A stretch of DNA of 64,000 nt from Pseudopyrenochaeta lycopersici (lineage: Eukaryota; Ascomycota; Dothideomycetes; Pleosporales; Pseudopyrenochaetaceae): positions 146,703-210,702 of the forward strand of contig NHZP01000074.1 of the NCBI GenBank assembly GCA_003313425.1, written 5' to 3'. Every line of letters starts with the position of its first letter. Within the stretch, counting starts at the first letter, position 1. Positions 34,636 through 45,824 of the stretch are shown here, piece after piece. The notes under the pieces were generated by a model. That model was given only the letters and a program-made list of their open reading frames with translations, did not search any database and was not told the DNA's origin. The position numbers and the translations under genes were made by a program.

Positions 34636-35440
34636 CTTTTTATAATTTAGGCCTTAACTTTAAAAAGAGATACTTAACTCTCTATACCTTAGTATAAGGC
34701 GTAAGTTAATCTTTAATAATATTAAGGTAGGTTATAAAAAACTAAATAGTCTAGTCTTTCTACTATATAGCTTAAGCGTGCGCTATAGCTGCTTTAAGGC
34801 TATAATTAATTATATTAGATAGTAAGTTAAGCATATATTACTTAAAGTATTCCTAGGTAAGTATTATTCTATTTACTTTAAATACGCGCTTATAGTGCGT
34901 ATTCTAAAGGTCTCTTAAGTCTTCTTCTAGGTACTATATAGCTTAGATAACTTTATTATTATTAAGATAAAATTCTTATAGTAAGAGTTAAAATACTACT
35001 TTATATAAGTAAAAAACTTATAATATTCCTTTAAGTTCTTTTCTTAGTATTTAGATAGATCTTTAGGTTTAAGCGTGCGTTTTATATACAGAGGTAAGGA
35101 CGCGTTAGGTACGCTCCTCTTACGCGCCTCTATAACCTAAACTTTAGAAGTTCTATCTACTAATAAAGCTAGAGTAAGGTTACGTTTAATACTTTCTAGC
35201 TATATAATTTCCTTCTTAATTACGTGTAGGCGTAGAAGCGCTTAGAGCTTATTACGCCTCTTTTTAGTAGCTAAGATACGCTTATTAAGTATTAGAAGTG
35301 TATTTATACTAAGAGTTAATAGTTCTTTATCTTATTATAGTTTAACTTTAATAAGGAGGTTAGGCGTCTTACTAGTAGAGGCGGCCTATTTACTAGATCG
35401 CGTAGAGAGAACTATTCCTAGACTATTATATAGAGAAGTA
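34636..35440 (-). pseudogene. gypsy C gag remnant
   Basis: The minus-strand frame resembles the capsid part of fungal gypsy gag, with long helical stretches and Tyr/Leu-rich blocks, after an Arg/Lys-rich N-terminal segment. Stops are TAA/TAG. It begins next to the right LTR of family C and runs into the composite at 34635. Its continuation at 19632 leads into integrase without a visible RT. Confidence 0.55.
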
Positions 35441-35446
35441 TTATTA

Positions 35447-35677
35447 TATAATATATAGTTTTAGGTAATAGTCCTTACTTTATACTATAGATAATAGTAA
35501 AGGAATAGTTCTATATTACTATAACATAGCTATAGGAGAGAATAATACTTGTTGTCCCTGCTCTGCGCGGTTAGCGCAGGTTTTAAGCAGGTCCTCTGCG
35601 TTGCGCGCTAGCCCTCAGAAAGGCCTAGCGCAATCATACTACAACACTAAGATTCAGATTCACGATACTTTGTTACA
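35447..35677 (-). repeat. 231-bp LTR of family C (right copy)
   Basis: Same length and sequence family as 15180-15410 and 53297-53527, with a better preserved 3' half ending TTTGTTACA. TATTA is present on both sides (35442-35446 and 35678-35682), so it may be a solo LTR. Alternatively it is the 5' LTR of gypsy C and the match is chance in AT-rich DNA. Confidence 0.75.
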
Positions 35678-35682
35678 TATTA

Positions 35683-36360
35683 CCAGCGTATAAAGATTAG
35701 GTATAGAGCTGGGTTGAGTACGGGTCTTATATAATTAAACCTAACCTAACCCCAACCTATACCTATTTGCCACCCTAGGTACCTGTAACTAAACCTAGAC
35801 CTATACGTGTATAACTTTAGCCTTAACCCAACCTAAAGTCCGTGCGACCTAACTAAAACCTATACCCTTAGTCCGTGCAACCTAACTCTAACCCCAAACT
35901 ACTTATCTATAACCCTATACCTAACCTATACCTATAGCGGGTACCTGTAACCTATTTGCTACCCTAGCACGGACTATAGGTATAGGTTAGGGTTAGGCCG
36001 CACGGACTCTAGGTTGGGTTAAGGCTGAGGTTATGCACGTATGGGTTTAGGTTTAGTTACAGGTACCTACTAGGGTTACTTAGTAATAATAATAATTTAC
36101 TATAATTAGTAATATAACTAGCTATTTTAGATATATATTAGTTAGTATTAGACCTAATATAAAAAAGATGTGGTTAGTTAGACCTAGACGTACCTAAGGC
36201 TAATAACCCTAACCCTAACCTTAACCTATTCACAGTAACCTTAACCTATACCTATTACTAGCGTATAAAAATAGGTATAGAGCTGAGTTGGGTACGGGTC
36301 TTATGTAATCAAACCCAACCTAACCCTAACCTATACCTATTTGCTACCCTACTCTAATTA
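35683..36360. repeat. foldback and telomere-like repeat block
   Basis: The block is rich in CCTAACC, CCCTAA and AACCTATACC units. 35776-35850 and 35995-36069 are inverted repeats (outer ends TAGGTACCTGTAAC and its complement) around a middle with further short inverted units. 36200-36355 repeats the AGGTATAGAGCTGGGTTGAG-type segment also found at 35690. A reverse copy is at 48190-48460. Confidence 0.8.
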
Positions 36361-38950
36361 CTTCTTTAGCAGCGCCTTTAAGGCTGCTAAACTTCTTTAA
36401 TTATTAACGTATAAAAATATAAGCTAATATCTACTAAGAAATAGAGCTTTATTTAATAGATACTAAAGCTTAATTAATAAAGCTTTCTACCTTATATTAT
36501 TAACGTACGTTAGATAAGAGACGCTCTTCTTACTATATAAAACTAGCAGCCTCCTTTACTTCTTCTTAGTAAGAACTAAGTCTATTATTTTATTAAGGCT
36601 TAGTTAGAGCTTTAGATAAAGTAGAACTATAAATTTTACTTATAGTATATAAAATATAAAAATCTTATAAAAATAAATACCTAGTATAGCTTTATAAAGA
36701 ATATTATTAAGATATATAAGATAGCGACTAAAGATACTTATAACGTTAATAAGACTAGGTTTATAATAAGTATTACCTTAATATTAAAAGTTATTACTAG
36801 CTCTAATACTATTAGATTAGTAACTATTATATAACTTAGTAACTATAACTAAATAATAATAATTAAGTATATAAGCGCTATAAGTTATATACTACCTCTA
36901 TTTATTATCTTTAAAAGTAAAGTCTACTAAGTATTCTTATATAGTTTTAAGCTTAAGTTACTTAGTAACTAAAGTATTAGTATAAGTAATAATAGATAGA
37001 TAACTAATAACCTTAGCCTTACTTAGTTAAAGTATTTTAATATTCTTATAGCTGCACGTATAATTAGAAGCTATTACCTTCTTATACTAATAGCTATAGT
37101 AGCTATATATTACTTATATTTAATGCTTACTATATAGAGAGGAATATTATTACTGTTTTTATACCTACTTATACGTCTTATAAGCTATAGCTTTTTAATA
37201 TTAATTACTTCTTACTTTTTAAAATAGTATATAAATAAGTAATAGATAAGTTTACGCGCTAATAAGTATAGTTTATTAATAAAGATAAGTTTCTTTATAT
37301 ATATTTATATATATTTATGTATATTTATATATACATATAAATACTTTCTTAACTTTAAATATCTTTAGAGGGTTTTAGGTAATAGGCTTAGTCTTATTTT
37401 ATCTTAAAAGTGTCTTATTAACACTAATAGTTATTTATATACTATCTTTTGTATAAATAGTAGTTATAGCTAAAGCTATTTAGATAATAAAAATACTTTA
37501 TACTACTAATTAACTTAATTAATAGGTTTACTTTATATATAAACTCCTTTAATATTAATTATAGAGCTTCTTAAGTAAAGCTCTTACCTCTCTTATTAAA
37601 AGCAATTAGCTAGCTATAATCTTAGCTATAATCTTAGTAGAAGAAAATAGTAAACTTTATACTTTAAATACGCGTTTATAACGTAGGAAGAATAAATAGG
37701 AATAATATATTATAGCTAAAGAAGCTTTATAAGTTAAGGTAGGTTATATATTAGCTATAGCTACTAAAATAGCTTTAAACTTAAAAGTAGAGGGTAAGGC
37801 TTCTTAGCCTTAGTAATAAGTACTACTAACCTATAGTAAATATAGGGTTTAAGGTTATAATCGCACCTTATATAGATAGAGATAGAGAATGCTATTACTA
37901 TATTTACTAGCAAATTTACTGCGTAGTTGTCGCGTTATTATGTGTTAAGATCCGCCTGTTTTAATAAGGTGGGCTGGCGACTAGTATTAGTCGGCGGGTG
38001 GTAGAACACGTTATAACTTTACTTTCTAAGAGAAAGAAAATATCTCTTACTAACTAGTTTTTAACTCTAGACTACCTTCTTTAAGAAATAAATAAGATAA
38101 AAGATTAATACTATAATATTTATACTAAGGATAATAGTAACTTTATATAAAAGTACCTCTAAAGTTATATAAACAATATATAGTTAAAGTATACTAAGTA
38201 CTATAATAACTAGTAGCTAAATTAGTAAAACTAATTTCTTAAAATACTAATCTCTTACTAGTATACTATATAGCTTAAATACTTAATCCATATTAAAAGT
38301 AAGTATAGTTTAAGTAAGAGTAGATTTTTTAAGTAATAAAGAAAATTAGAAGTAGTTTAGTAATTTATAAGTAGTAGTAAAGTAGCTCTAAGAGATAAAA
38401 TATAAAAGAAAATATTTTATTAAAATACTACTACTACTAACTAAAAAGAGAAGAGATTCTAATTTAGTATTTAATTACTAATAAGAATATAAGTAGATTT
38501 AAATAGATACTTCAGTCTCTATAGCTAATTAATATAAATAATATATTTCTACTAACTAGCTTTATAATAATAGTATAAGTTATAATAAAGCTATTATATA
38601 CTAGCTACCTTACTATAACTTCTAAAGAGATCTTACTTACTTTACTTTAAATTTATTTATAGTCTTACTTATATTAGATAAGTATAAATATCTTTTTAGT
38701 AGCAGAAAGCTTACTATTATTAATTATTATAGTAAGCTAAAGGTAGATACTATAGAAGTATATAAATATCTTAAGGTATAGTATAGAAAGCTTAAATCTG
38801 AAAACAGTAGTAATAGTATTAGCAGCTTATAGTTAAATTTATCCCCTTTTCTACCTTAGCCTTAATTCTTAGTAGTCTTAGTAGTCTTAGTAGTAAGACT
38901 ATACTAGTTATTATATAAGCTGCTAGTATAGTATAGTATTACCTTTAGAC
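36361..38950 (+). pseudogene. degraded hAT transposase relic
   Basis: This is RIP-degraded sequence without open frames. Near 38250-38330 a forward frame reads like the hAT segment around ILNP..K, and at 38598-38792 it carries the hAT C-terminal dimerisation signature: DKYKYLFSSRKLTI at 38677-38718, followed by a VDTIEVYKYLKVQY-like helix. The upstream part is too eroded to assign, and element ends were not found. A short GC-rich segment at 37915-38015 with an imperfect hairpin (GATCCGCCTG ... GGCGGGTGG) interrupts it and is unexplained. It differs in sequence from the hAT element at 40804-43892. Confidence 0.6.
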
Positions 38951-40349
38951 TATACTATACCAGACTATTAAGATTACTGCTCTACTTAGTATGGTGCTCG
39001 AGGCAAACCATGGTTTGAAAAGCAAATACTCTATGCATCAAAAGCAGCAGACAAGTATTAGAAGGATCGTTGCAAAGCCCTAGGGTGGAGATGGCTTACT
39101 GCTACACTGCTATGATCACTTTGAGAGCTAATCTCAAGTCTTACACGCGTGCAACAATAATTTACCTGTTACAGAGGTAACAAAGATCACAAGATAGGTC
39201 ACAGCTGAAACTGGGTGAATTGTGAACATTGCGCCTATTTGGTAACTATTATTCCTATAATATCTTATACAATTAGATAGAGACTTGTAATTACACTTAG
39301 TCTGATGAACAGCCTAAACTAAAATATAATATTCCCTAAAGTATCATTACCCTTTATGAACTTTATCTTGCTAAACGCGGTAAGAGGTAACTGTGTTAAC
39401 TGGAATAGAAACAAGCATCCTCTAATCTTTTTAAATAAGTAAAATATGAGAACTTTATAGATAATTACGCTTAACAGGAAAGTGAAAATTATAGCCTGCA
39501 GCTTAGATAAGTAAATAAAGGATATTAATAAGTAGTAGACATAGCGGAGAAGGAAGTTATAGACAGGTTGATTCTAGTCGCGCGCGTATTAATCAAAGCT
39601 TACACTATTCTACTACGCGCCGTAAAACCTACAGTCCGCGAAGCGTGTAACTTCTATAAGCACGTTTAGAAGGTATTCCTAGATAATGTACTAGGATAAC
39701 AGCTGCTCTAGGAGCATAGAGAATAGCATGTCGCTTACGACCTATAGGAACTCTTTCTATCGCTTATTAAATAACATACTAGCTTCTTTCTGCTTAACAG
39801 TCTTAATAACGATAAGGTAGATATATACTTAAGATATAATAATTATGACCTAGATAACTCTAAGTGTAGCAGCGGGTTTCTTAGCTACGTAGTACTAGTT
39901 AATGCGCTCCTGTCGCGGATATTCTAAGTTATAGATAAGTGTGAGAAGATAGGTCTACTCAATAAAGTTATATAATATAAGATTATTCGGGTACATATTA
40001 TTAGTCGTGGCACACTTACTACAGAGCTCTTCGTCAAGGATCGTAATCTTTATGGTAAGCATACTGCAAAACGCTTCAATCTATTCTGCATCTAGAGAAT
40101 CCCCAGCCTTAATTACTTAGCTAATAGATGTAACTTCTAAATTTTCTTTAGAAAGGTTAGTCGAATATTTAGGGCCGTAGCTTCGTCTGCGTAGCGTGAG
40201 GTCGTTATTGTCGTTTTGTTTATTAGTGCTAGTAGCAATAATAGCTCCTACGCCAGAAGACGTTGACGAGGGGTTGTCATGCGCTTTCATTTTATCCAAT
40301 TGCCGTAGCTTTTGTTTAAGCAGATTTCGCCGTCTATATATGCGGGACA

Positions 40350-40397
40350 CTAGGTGCTGTTAGATAAGTTTCACTACTTCAGGAACATTTAGCTTAC
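40350..40397 (-). other. intron in the sterol O-acyltransferase pseudogene
   Basis: 48 nt with GTAAGC donor, CTAAC branch site and TAG acceptor. Removing it joins FYNGY to LSRIYRRR in frame, the order expected in the family. Confidence 0.7.
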
Positions 40398-40803
40398 AAT
40401 AGCCGTTGTAGAATGAGTACGCGTACTGCTTTATAAGCAGAACGAAAACATAAAGCACGATAAAGATAGTGTGTGTCCAAGGCTATTCTCTCCAGAAAGG
40501 TACCTAGATAACTGTATAAGTGTAAAAAGTCTGCTAAACAGATTAGATAATCTAGCCTAATCCATCTATAAAGAAAAAAGATTCGTAGTTAGTAGATATT
40601 TAATATCTACTAAGTATTAAAATACTTACTCTAGGTTAGATAGTCTTTAGCAATAACCTTATATAGGAAGAAGCTAAAGCTAGTAGCAACACACATTACT
40701 GCATCTGTTAAGAGTATAACAAACAGATCTCTATCGCCTATTAAATAGAAGATTTCCGCATTACTAAAGACTGAAACCTTTATCTTGTAATTCTATGCGG
40801 TAA

Positions 40804-43800
40804 CATGGCTTTCAACCGTACGTAGTACGGTTGCCTACGGTAAGGTGCTACTGCTTATATAAGCCGTACGTAGCGTAGCTAAGGGCTACACAGTAGCGTA
40901 ACCGTATTTATTAATTTTTGAAGCTGTAGTTACAGTTGTACGGCTGCTTTTTGGTGTTAAGGTTTTTGGCGGAGCCTCAGAGTTGAGTAGTAAGGGCTGC
41001 GGCGCTTGCTTGTCTGTGGGCTTCGCGGAGAGGGCTCCAATAGGCAGAGATTTCAGAGATTTAACGAAAAACCTTAACTTGTTAGCGCTGCAGGATTTAG
41101 GAGGCAGAAGTCTAGTGAGATGGCTTAGGATATAAATACCTTAATATTTTCACCTAAAACCTGTGTTTCTGCTATTAATACACATCGCTATGGACCAGTT
41201 CTTCGCTCAATCTTAACACACGCTATCTCCAGCTTTAAGTTCAGCCTCGCAAAGCTCGTTCAGCAGCGCTGCTCTTAACAGGCGTGTATTACGATCTTAA
41301 ACCACCTCTACATCCTCATCTAATGCTACCTTATCTCAGGTCTATCCTAGCAGCAATTATAGCGTCACCGGCGTGCGTTTTGAGGTTGACTTCCAGCACG
41401 TATACCGCAATGGAGAGCGTCTAGTTGGGTCCCGATTAGGCTATCGCGTGAGGCATAAGAGTAAGCTAGGAGGTAGGCGGAAACAGGCAGATATATGGCA
41501 ATTTGGTGTAGAGCTTACTTATACAGAGAGGGACGGTTCATCTGTGAAGCTCTGGCTTTGCAGGCTGTGTCACCTTGCAAAGAGTACTGACGATGCTAAA
41601 AACGTTAATAGTACAGCACATATTACGCAGTATATGAGGACAGCGCACCGAGTTAATCCTGCCACTGGATGGCTTCCAGAATCGCCTATACAGGCTGCAT
41701 TTAAGTCTCTGTTTGAAGCTGCTGCTGGTTTAAGCTCAGCAGTATCTCGCACGCCTTAGCAAGAGGATAAGTTACAGAGTGCGCTGGTGGATTGGGTAAT
41801 CTTACAAGATATTAGCTTCAGCACTGCAACTGCGATAGTAACCTGGGGTCTACTTACATAGAATCGCGCACCTCTACTTGCTGCGCTACCTAATTCGGTT
41901 TCTACAATATCAAAGTACGTTATCTTAGCGTGGGAGGAGCGTTGTATAGAAGTTGTAGCGCTGCTACAGGCAGTAAGGAGCAAGATTGCGCTGTCGCTAG
42001 ACATATGGACATCTCCAAACTATTATAGCTTTGTTGGTGTTGTTGCTTACTTTACTAGTACGTGCGCACGCTAGTCTTATCGATAGACTCACCGCCTACT
42101 ATTATAGGCAGGCGGTAGGTTTATTAACTAGCAGAATCTAACGTTATAGAATAATAACTTAGAATTATAGATGCGGATTTTAAACAACGAGACGTCCTTA
42201 TAGCCTTTAAAAACTTATATGGCGACTATACTAGGGGTGCCTAAGGTGCCGTTATACTTGAAACTATCAAACTCTATTATATCGCACTAAAATTCCACTG
42301 CTTTATAGGTGATAACGCTACAAATAACAACGCTGAACTCATCCAAGCCCTTAACGAACATCCTGACATTAACCTTAAGCCGCACTACCGCCTCCACTGT
42401 ACTAGTCACATTATAAACCTTGTTATTAAAGCTACCCTATATAGAGAGGGAGTGAGTAAATAGGAGGCTTAGGTTGCAGCTGCAGGCCTTATAGAGCAGC
42501 TAGATCTTTTCCGGAAGCAAGGAGTTGTTAGGAAGCTTTATAACTGCGTAAATGCTGTCTGTGTATTATATAAGCGCCGCGAGCTATTTAACTAAGTATA
42601 GCATGAGGTAAATAATAAGGAGAGTTTGCACGAGTTTAACACACTTAACCTCGTGCAGGATGGTAGCATTCGCTGGAATTCTGTCTATCTTATGCTCTAA
42701 CGCTGCCTTGAGCTTAAGGACGCTATCTGAAGCTTTAACCGACGCCTCCGCGATACCTATACTACCAGCGATAATAGCTACAACCCTCTGTTCGACAGCT
42801 TGAATGATAAGGAGTAGGATGAGGCTGCTGAGCTTGCAGAGTTTCTATTAATACTATATGAGATGACGAAGCGCCTAGAAGGCAACAACAGCGGCAACAG
42901 CTTTGGATCTCTATGGCAGACTCTCGTAAATTTACACGCTTTGTGGCTACTATACACTGCTAAGCGAGAGTCCTACACAAGCTAATATATTAAAACTGCT
43001 GCTAAGTTTGGTCTTGAGAAACTCACAACCTACTGCAACCGCCTTATCCTCGAGCCAGACATCAGCTACTACTCAGTAGCTACCGCCCTCTACCCAAGGC
43101 TGCGCTTAAACTGGTTCAGATTATAATAGGCACATTATCTGAAGTACTATAAGCGTGCTGAGGCCTCTATCTTAGCTACCTTTGAGGCCTATATTAATGC
43201 TGAGATAATAGATAAAGACTTATAACTATCTCAGCCGCTGCAGCGGAAGCTTCCACGTGTTTCTAACGATGCCAACACCACCTATACTAGCTGGTACGAA
43301 CAGTTAATGGATGTCAACCTTGATCTCCTCTAGCACGCTAGAAATAAACGCCGTAAACAAGTTTCTCAGCTTTAAGAGTACTACGATAACCAGCGCGAGG
43401 AGTGCGTTAACTTATTAGAGGCGGATCGCAAGTTATTAGATGACCTATAGCGCTAGTAGGTTGTGGTTAGCTAAAATAAGTATCCTGTGTTATTTAAGAT
43501 GGCTACTAATTTCCTATCTATACCTAGTATAAGCTGCGACTGCGAGAGAGCTTTTAGTAGCGGTAGACGAATAATCACGTGCGATTGAAATTCACTCCGC
43601 GGTAACACGGTTGAGGCGCTGCAAGTACAGAAAAACTGGCTGCGGAGGGGCGTAGTGCAGAGTCATCTCACCAGGTTAGAGGCGGCGGCGAGACGATTTG
43701 ACGGCAAAACTAAGGTTGACACTATAAATATACTATAATTTCCTATTCAGGACGAGCCTACGGCCGTTTTACGGCTACGCTCCGTAGCAGACTCGATTTT

Positions 43801-43892
43801 GGCCAGTACCGTACGTACAGTAGTTAATCTCAGAGCGTAGCGTAACTGGAGGAGGGCCAACCGTACCGTACTACGTACGGTTGGAAGCCTTG
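40804..43892 (+). mobile_element. hAT-family DNA transposon inserted in the sterol acyltransferase gene
   Basis: 3089 bp with 27-bp terminal inverted repeats (CATGGCTTTCAACCGTACG... and CAAGGCTTCCAACCGTACG...) and a perfect 8-bp target duplication TGCGGTAA (40796-40803 and 43893-43900), diagnostic of hAT. Both ends contain several copies of CCGTACGTAGTACGG-like palindromes and CGTAGCGTAAC-type subterminal repeats. The transposase gene runs forward and carries several stops. Confidence 0.93.
41190..43738 (+). pseudogene. hAT transposase (broken)
   Basis: The likely start is ATG 41190. The frame has early TAA codons (41214 and 41298 regions), then an open segment at 41373-41759. A BED-type zinc finger begins with CRLCHLA near 41560. 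The RNase H-like core starts with LSLDIWTSPNYYS at about 41991, followed by IGDNATNNNAELI near 42310 and the family HCTSHIINL motif near 42395. The C-terminal dimerisation block SCDCERAFSSGRRIIT is near 43527, followed by NSLRGNTVEALQ. Stops and at least one frame change are present. It is much less RIP-altered than the retroelements, so it was inserted later or was a short-lived duplicate. Whether it is mobilised elsewhere cannot be judged. Confidence 0.85.
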
Positions 43893-44470
43893 TGCGGTAA
43901 TTCGCGTAAGTAGAAGTGCTATAGCGATCTAGAAAAGAGTAAAAAGCTATAGAATAGGGAATGTGTGGCGCTTAGATTCTGGCGATTAAATGTCGTGAAT
44001 TGCTGCGTAAAGATAAGATCTCGTGGTCGATTTTTAGACCTACCGTTAAGCCGCTCTGCCTCCCGTTAGAGTCTGGATCGCATAATCTCTTGAGTTATAA
44101 TTGTATATTCACCCTTTTTGCCCGACTCTTCGATAATAACTTGAACGCTCTTCCTGTGCTTGTTGCGTTGTTTTCCGGACTAGTTATTTTCATCATGTGC
44201 TTCTATACTGCTGTCATCAGAAGGTATCGCAGTTGTCCCGCTGCTACGGGCATCCATCGCATGCTTTCTGGACTGAGGGTTCAATTGACTCGTGCCATTA
44301 GCATCCGACATTTCGGATGCGGCGTCTGGTGTCCAAGAATCCTCACTCCCTAGCGGTAGTTTAGTAGAAAGTCCTCGGAGTGCGTAGGCTATTGCGGATT
44401 GACCGTTTGTCAAGGATGTCAAATCGGGCTCGGGGCTTCTCAGCTCAGTTTCAAAATTTTCCGCTGCCAT

Positions 44471-45069
44471 TGCGATTTAGTCAAATATACTCTCGGGAAT
44501 CCTGCCGAAGTGTGCGAGGTCCAATTATTCCGAGACCTCCGAGTGGGCTCCTATTGGGATGGAGGTGTGGCGTGGGACGGACACATTGATAATATATGCT
44601 CTCTTGATGGACGTTCAAGCAGGTCTTGATGATGATGTAGAATAGCGCACGCGACCTCTGCGATCCGAAAGAGCCGACGTACAGTCATGAAACGGACGGC
44701 GAGAATGGTGTTTCGGGACTTCGGTGCAGATCGGACGCCAGAGTAGAACGATGATGCAATGCATACAAGCGGAGGCAGGTACATTCAAAGCCACACCCTT
44801 CTAGCCACATCGCCATCAGCCACATCGCGTGTTGGCCCCCATACGGAGGTGCCTTTCAAAAGTTCTTGCTGGAATTGTGCAAGGCAGAAGCAACGCCAAG
44901 ACTTCTTATGCTGACTACTGCATACCGCGTTAGGAGTCTGTATAACAGTAACAACAAAAGTCCTTTTTTAATACTCTATTATATTCGCCTCGCTCTAACA
45001 AATAAGAGGATCTAATTTTCAGAATTTAATTATCATCTGTTATCCTAAAATAAGCGGGCAAAGGGTAAA
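44471..45069. other. intergenic region upstream of the sterol acyltransferase gene
   Basis: Balanced composition without RIP. It should hold the acyltransferase promoter. It includes a plus-strand fragment (about 44835-44960) that translates to YGGAFQKFLLELCKAEATPR and duplicates, in inverted orientation, part of the neighbouring minus-strand frame. 29 bases (44842-44870) are a perfect inverted repeat of 45125-45153. Confidence 0.5.
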
Positions 45070-45540
45070 TTACTTCATTACTTTGATGCTCCTAAACTTG
45101 GCAGAAAAAGCCGTATCTTGGCTGAGCAAGAACTTTTGAAAGGCACCTCCGTACAAGGCTTCCGTCTCAACTGCACTGTGCAAACCCTCGAATTTCGGTA
45201 ACGGGTGACATAGCCTGTAATTTTTATGCTCCGTCGCTGCGGTTGCTATTTCAGACACAGCCTCGCCATATCAGGGATGGCCTCAGCGTTGAGACCAATG
45301 AAGCTTGTCACCGGTTCTCGTATCTTTCGCATTAGATTCTTGACCAGGTCATAACCCATGAAGATCCGACGCCGGTCCCCTGCCAGACTCCAGGCTGAGA
45401 ACAACACACCTCCGTGCCCCATGTTCGCACACCGCGTTCGTGTACAATGCGTGCACCACAGCACATTTCCGTTCTCGCTACCACCCTTGCTGGCTTCGTG
45501 TGACCACTCAAGGTCCCTTAAAAACGCCTCTGGGCGTTGA
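45070..45540 (-). CDS. unidentified host gene fragment (two minus-strand frames, probably exons)
   Basis: Two unbroken minus-strand frames abut in different phases: about 45540-45246, and 45258-45070 ending in TAA. The first contains a Cys-rich stretch (WCTHCTRTRC) and then AWSLAGDRRRIFMGYDLVK. The second contains CHPLPKFEG and ALYGGAFQKFLLSQD. Composition is host-like and there are no RIP stops. I found no ATG upstream in the first frame before a TGA near 45697, so the 5' end or a further exon is missing. The shift between the two frames may be a small intron near 45250. I do not recognise the protein family. It could be a gene relic rather than a working gene. Confidence 0.35.
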
Positions 45541-45824
45541 CTAATTTTCTTGGGCTTTGAGCAGCTGAGATGCGATTCGGCGGATCGCCTGATGGCACAG
45601 CTTGGACCGGGCGGTGCAAAAATAGAGGATCCTACACCTGTGCATATAACATGTGTGAGGCTGCAGTACTTGTAGTTGCTTTGGACATCGATTTCTCACG
45701 AACGTCGCGTCCTGACCCTTTCTCCGTCTACAATCTTATAATCATCACCTATTGTCCTATTTCGTCCTCATCCGCATCGAGCGATCCAACATACATCTTA
45801 GTTCTCTTTTGACATCGTGATCAA

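Larger units (their letters stand above)
15180..35677 (-). mobile_element. reverse-strand gypsy relic, gypsy C (split by the 15-kb composite)
   Basis: It is bounded by two 231-bp LTRs of one family (15180-15410 and 35447-35677). Between them, on the minus strand, are gag at 34636-35440 and integrase plus chromodomain at 18080-19632. The reading resumes across the composite at 19639-34628. No reverse transcriptase block was seen, so this looks like a gag-integrase deletion derivative. The pairing of the LTRs is inferred. The right LTR also has a matching TATTA on both sides and could instead be a solo LTR. Confidence 0.55.
39265..44470 (-). pseudogene. sterol O-acyltransferase (ARE-type, MBOAT), disrupted host gene
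   Basis: Host gene for an ER membrane enzyme that esterifies ergosterol with fatty acyl-CoA for storage in lipid droplets. The start is ATG at 44468-44470, and the first 96 codons are intact. The frame then meets TAG (44177-44179, former Gln) but continues recognisably. The hAT element at 40804-43892 interrupts it. Beyond it are THTIFIVL...KQYAYSFYNGY (about 40400-40480), a 48-nt intron (40350-40397), the segment RRRNLLKQKLRQLD, then YPNNL and NLEYPRQE-like blocks, an FYG..QN block in place of the MBOAT FYxDWWN motif, an IIYKV block where the catalytic His region is expected, and a C-terminus ending SLYLIV with TAA at 39265-39267. Changes are Gln/Trp to stop, His to Tyr and Asp to Asn, so RIP-like mutation has spread into a single-copy gene. 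Identification rests on remembered family motifs. Confidence 0.8.

Noticed and set aside
44000..44353. 117-codon hydrophobic plus-strand open frame
   Set aside because: Antisense to the first part of the sterol acyltransferase gene, without splice or domain support.
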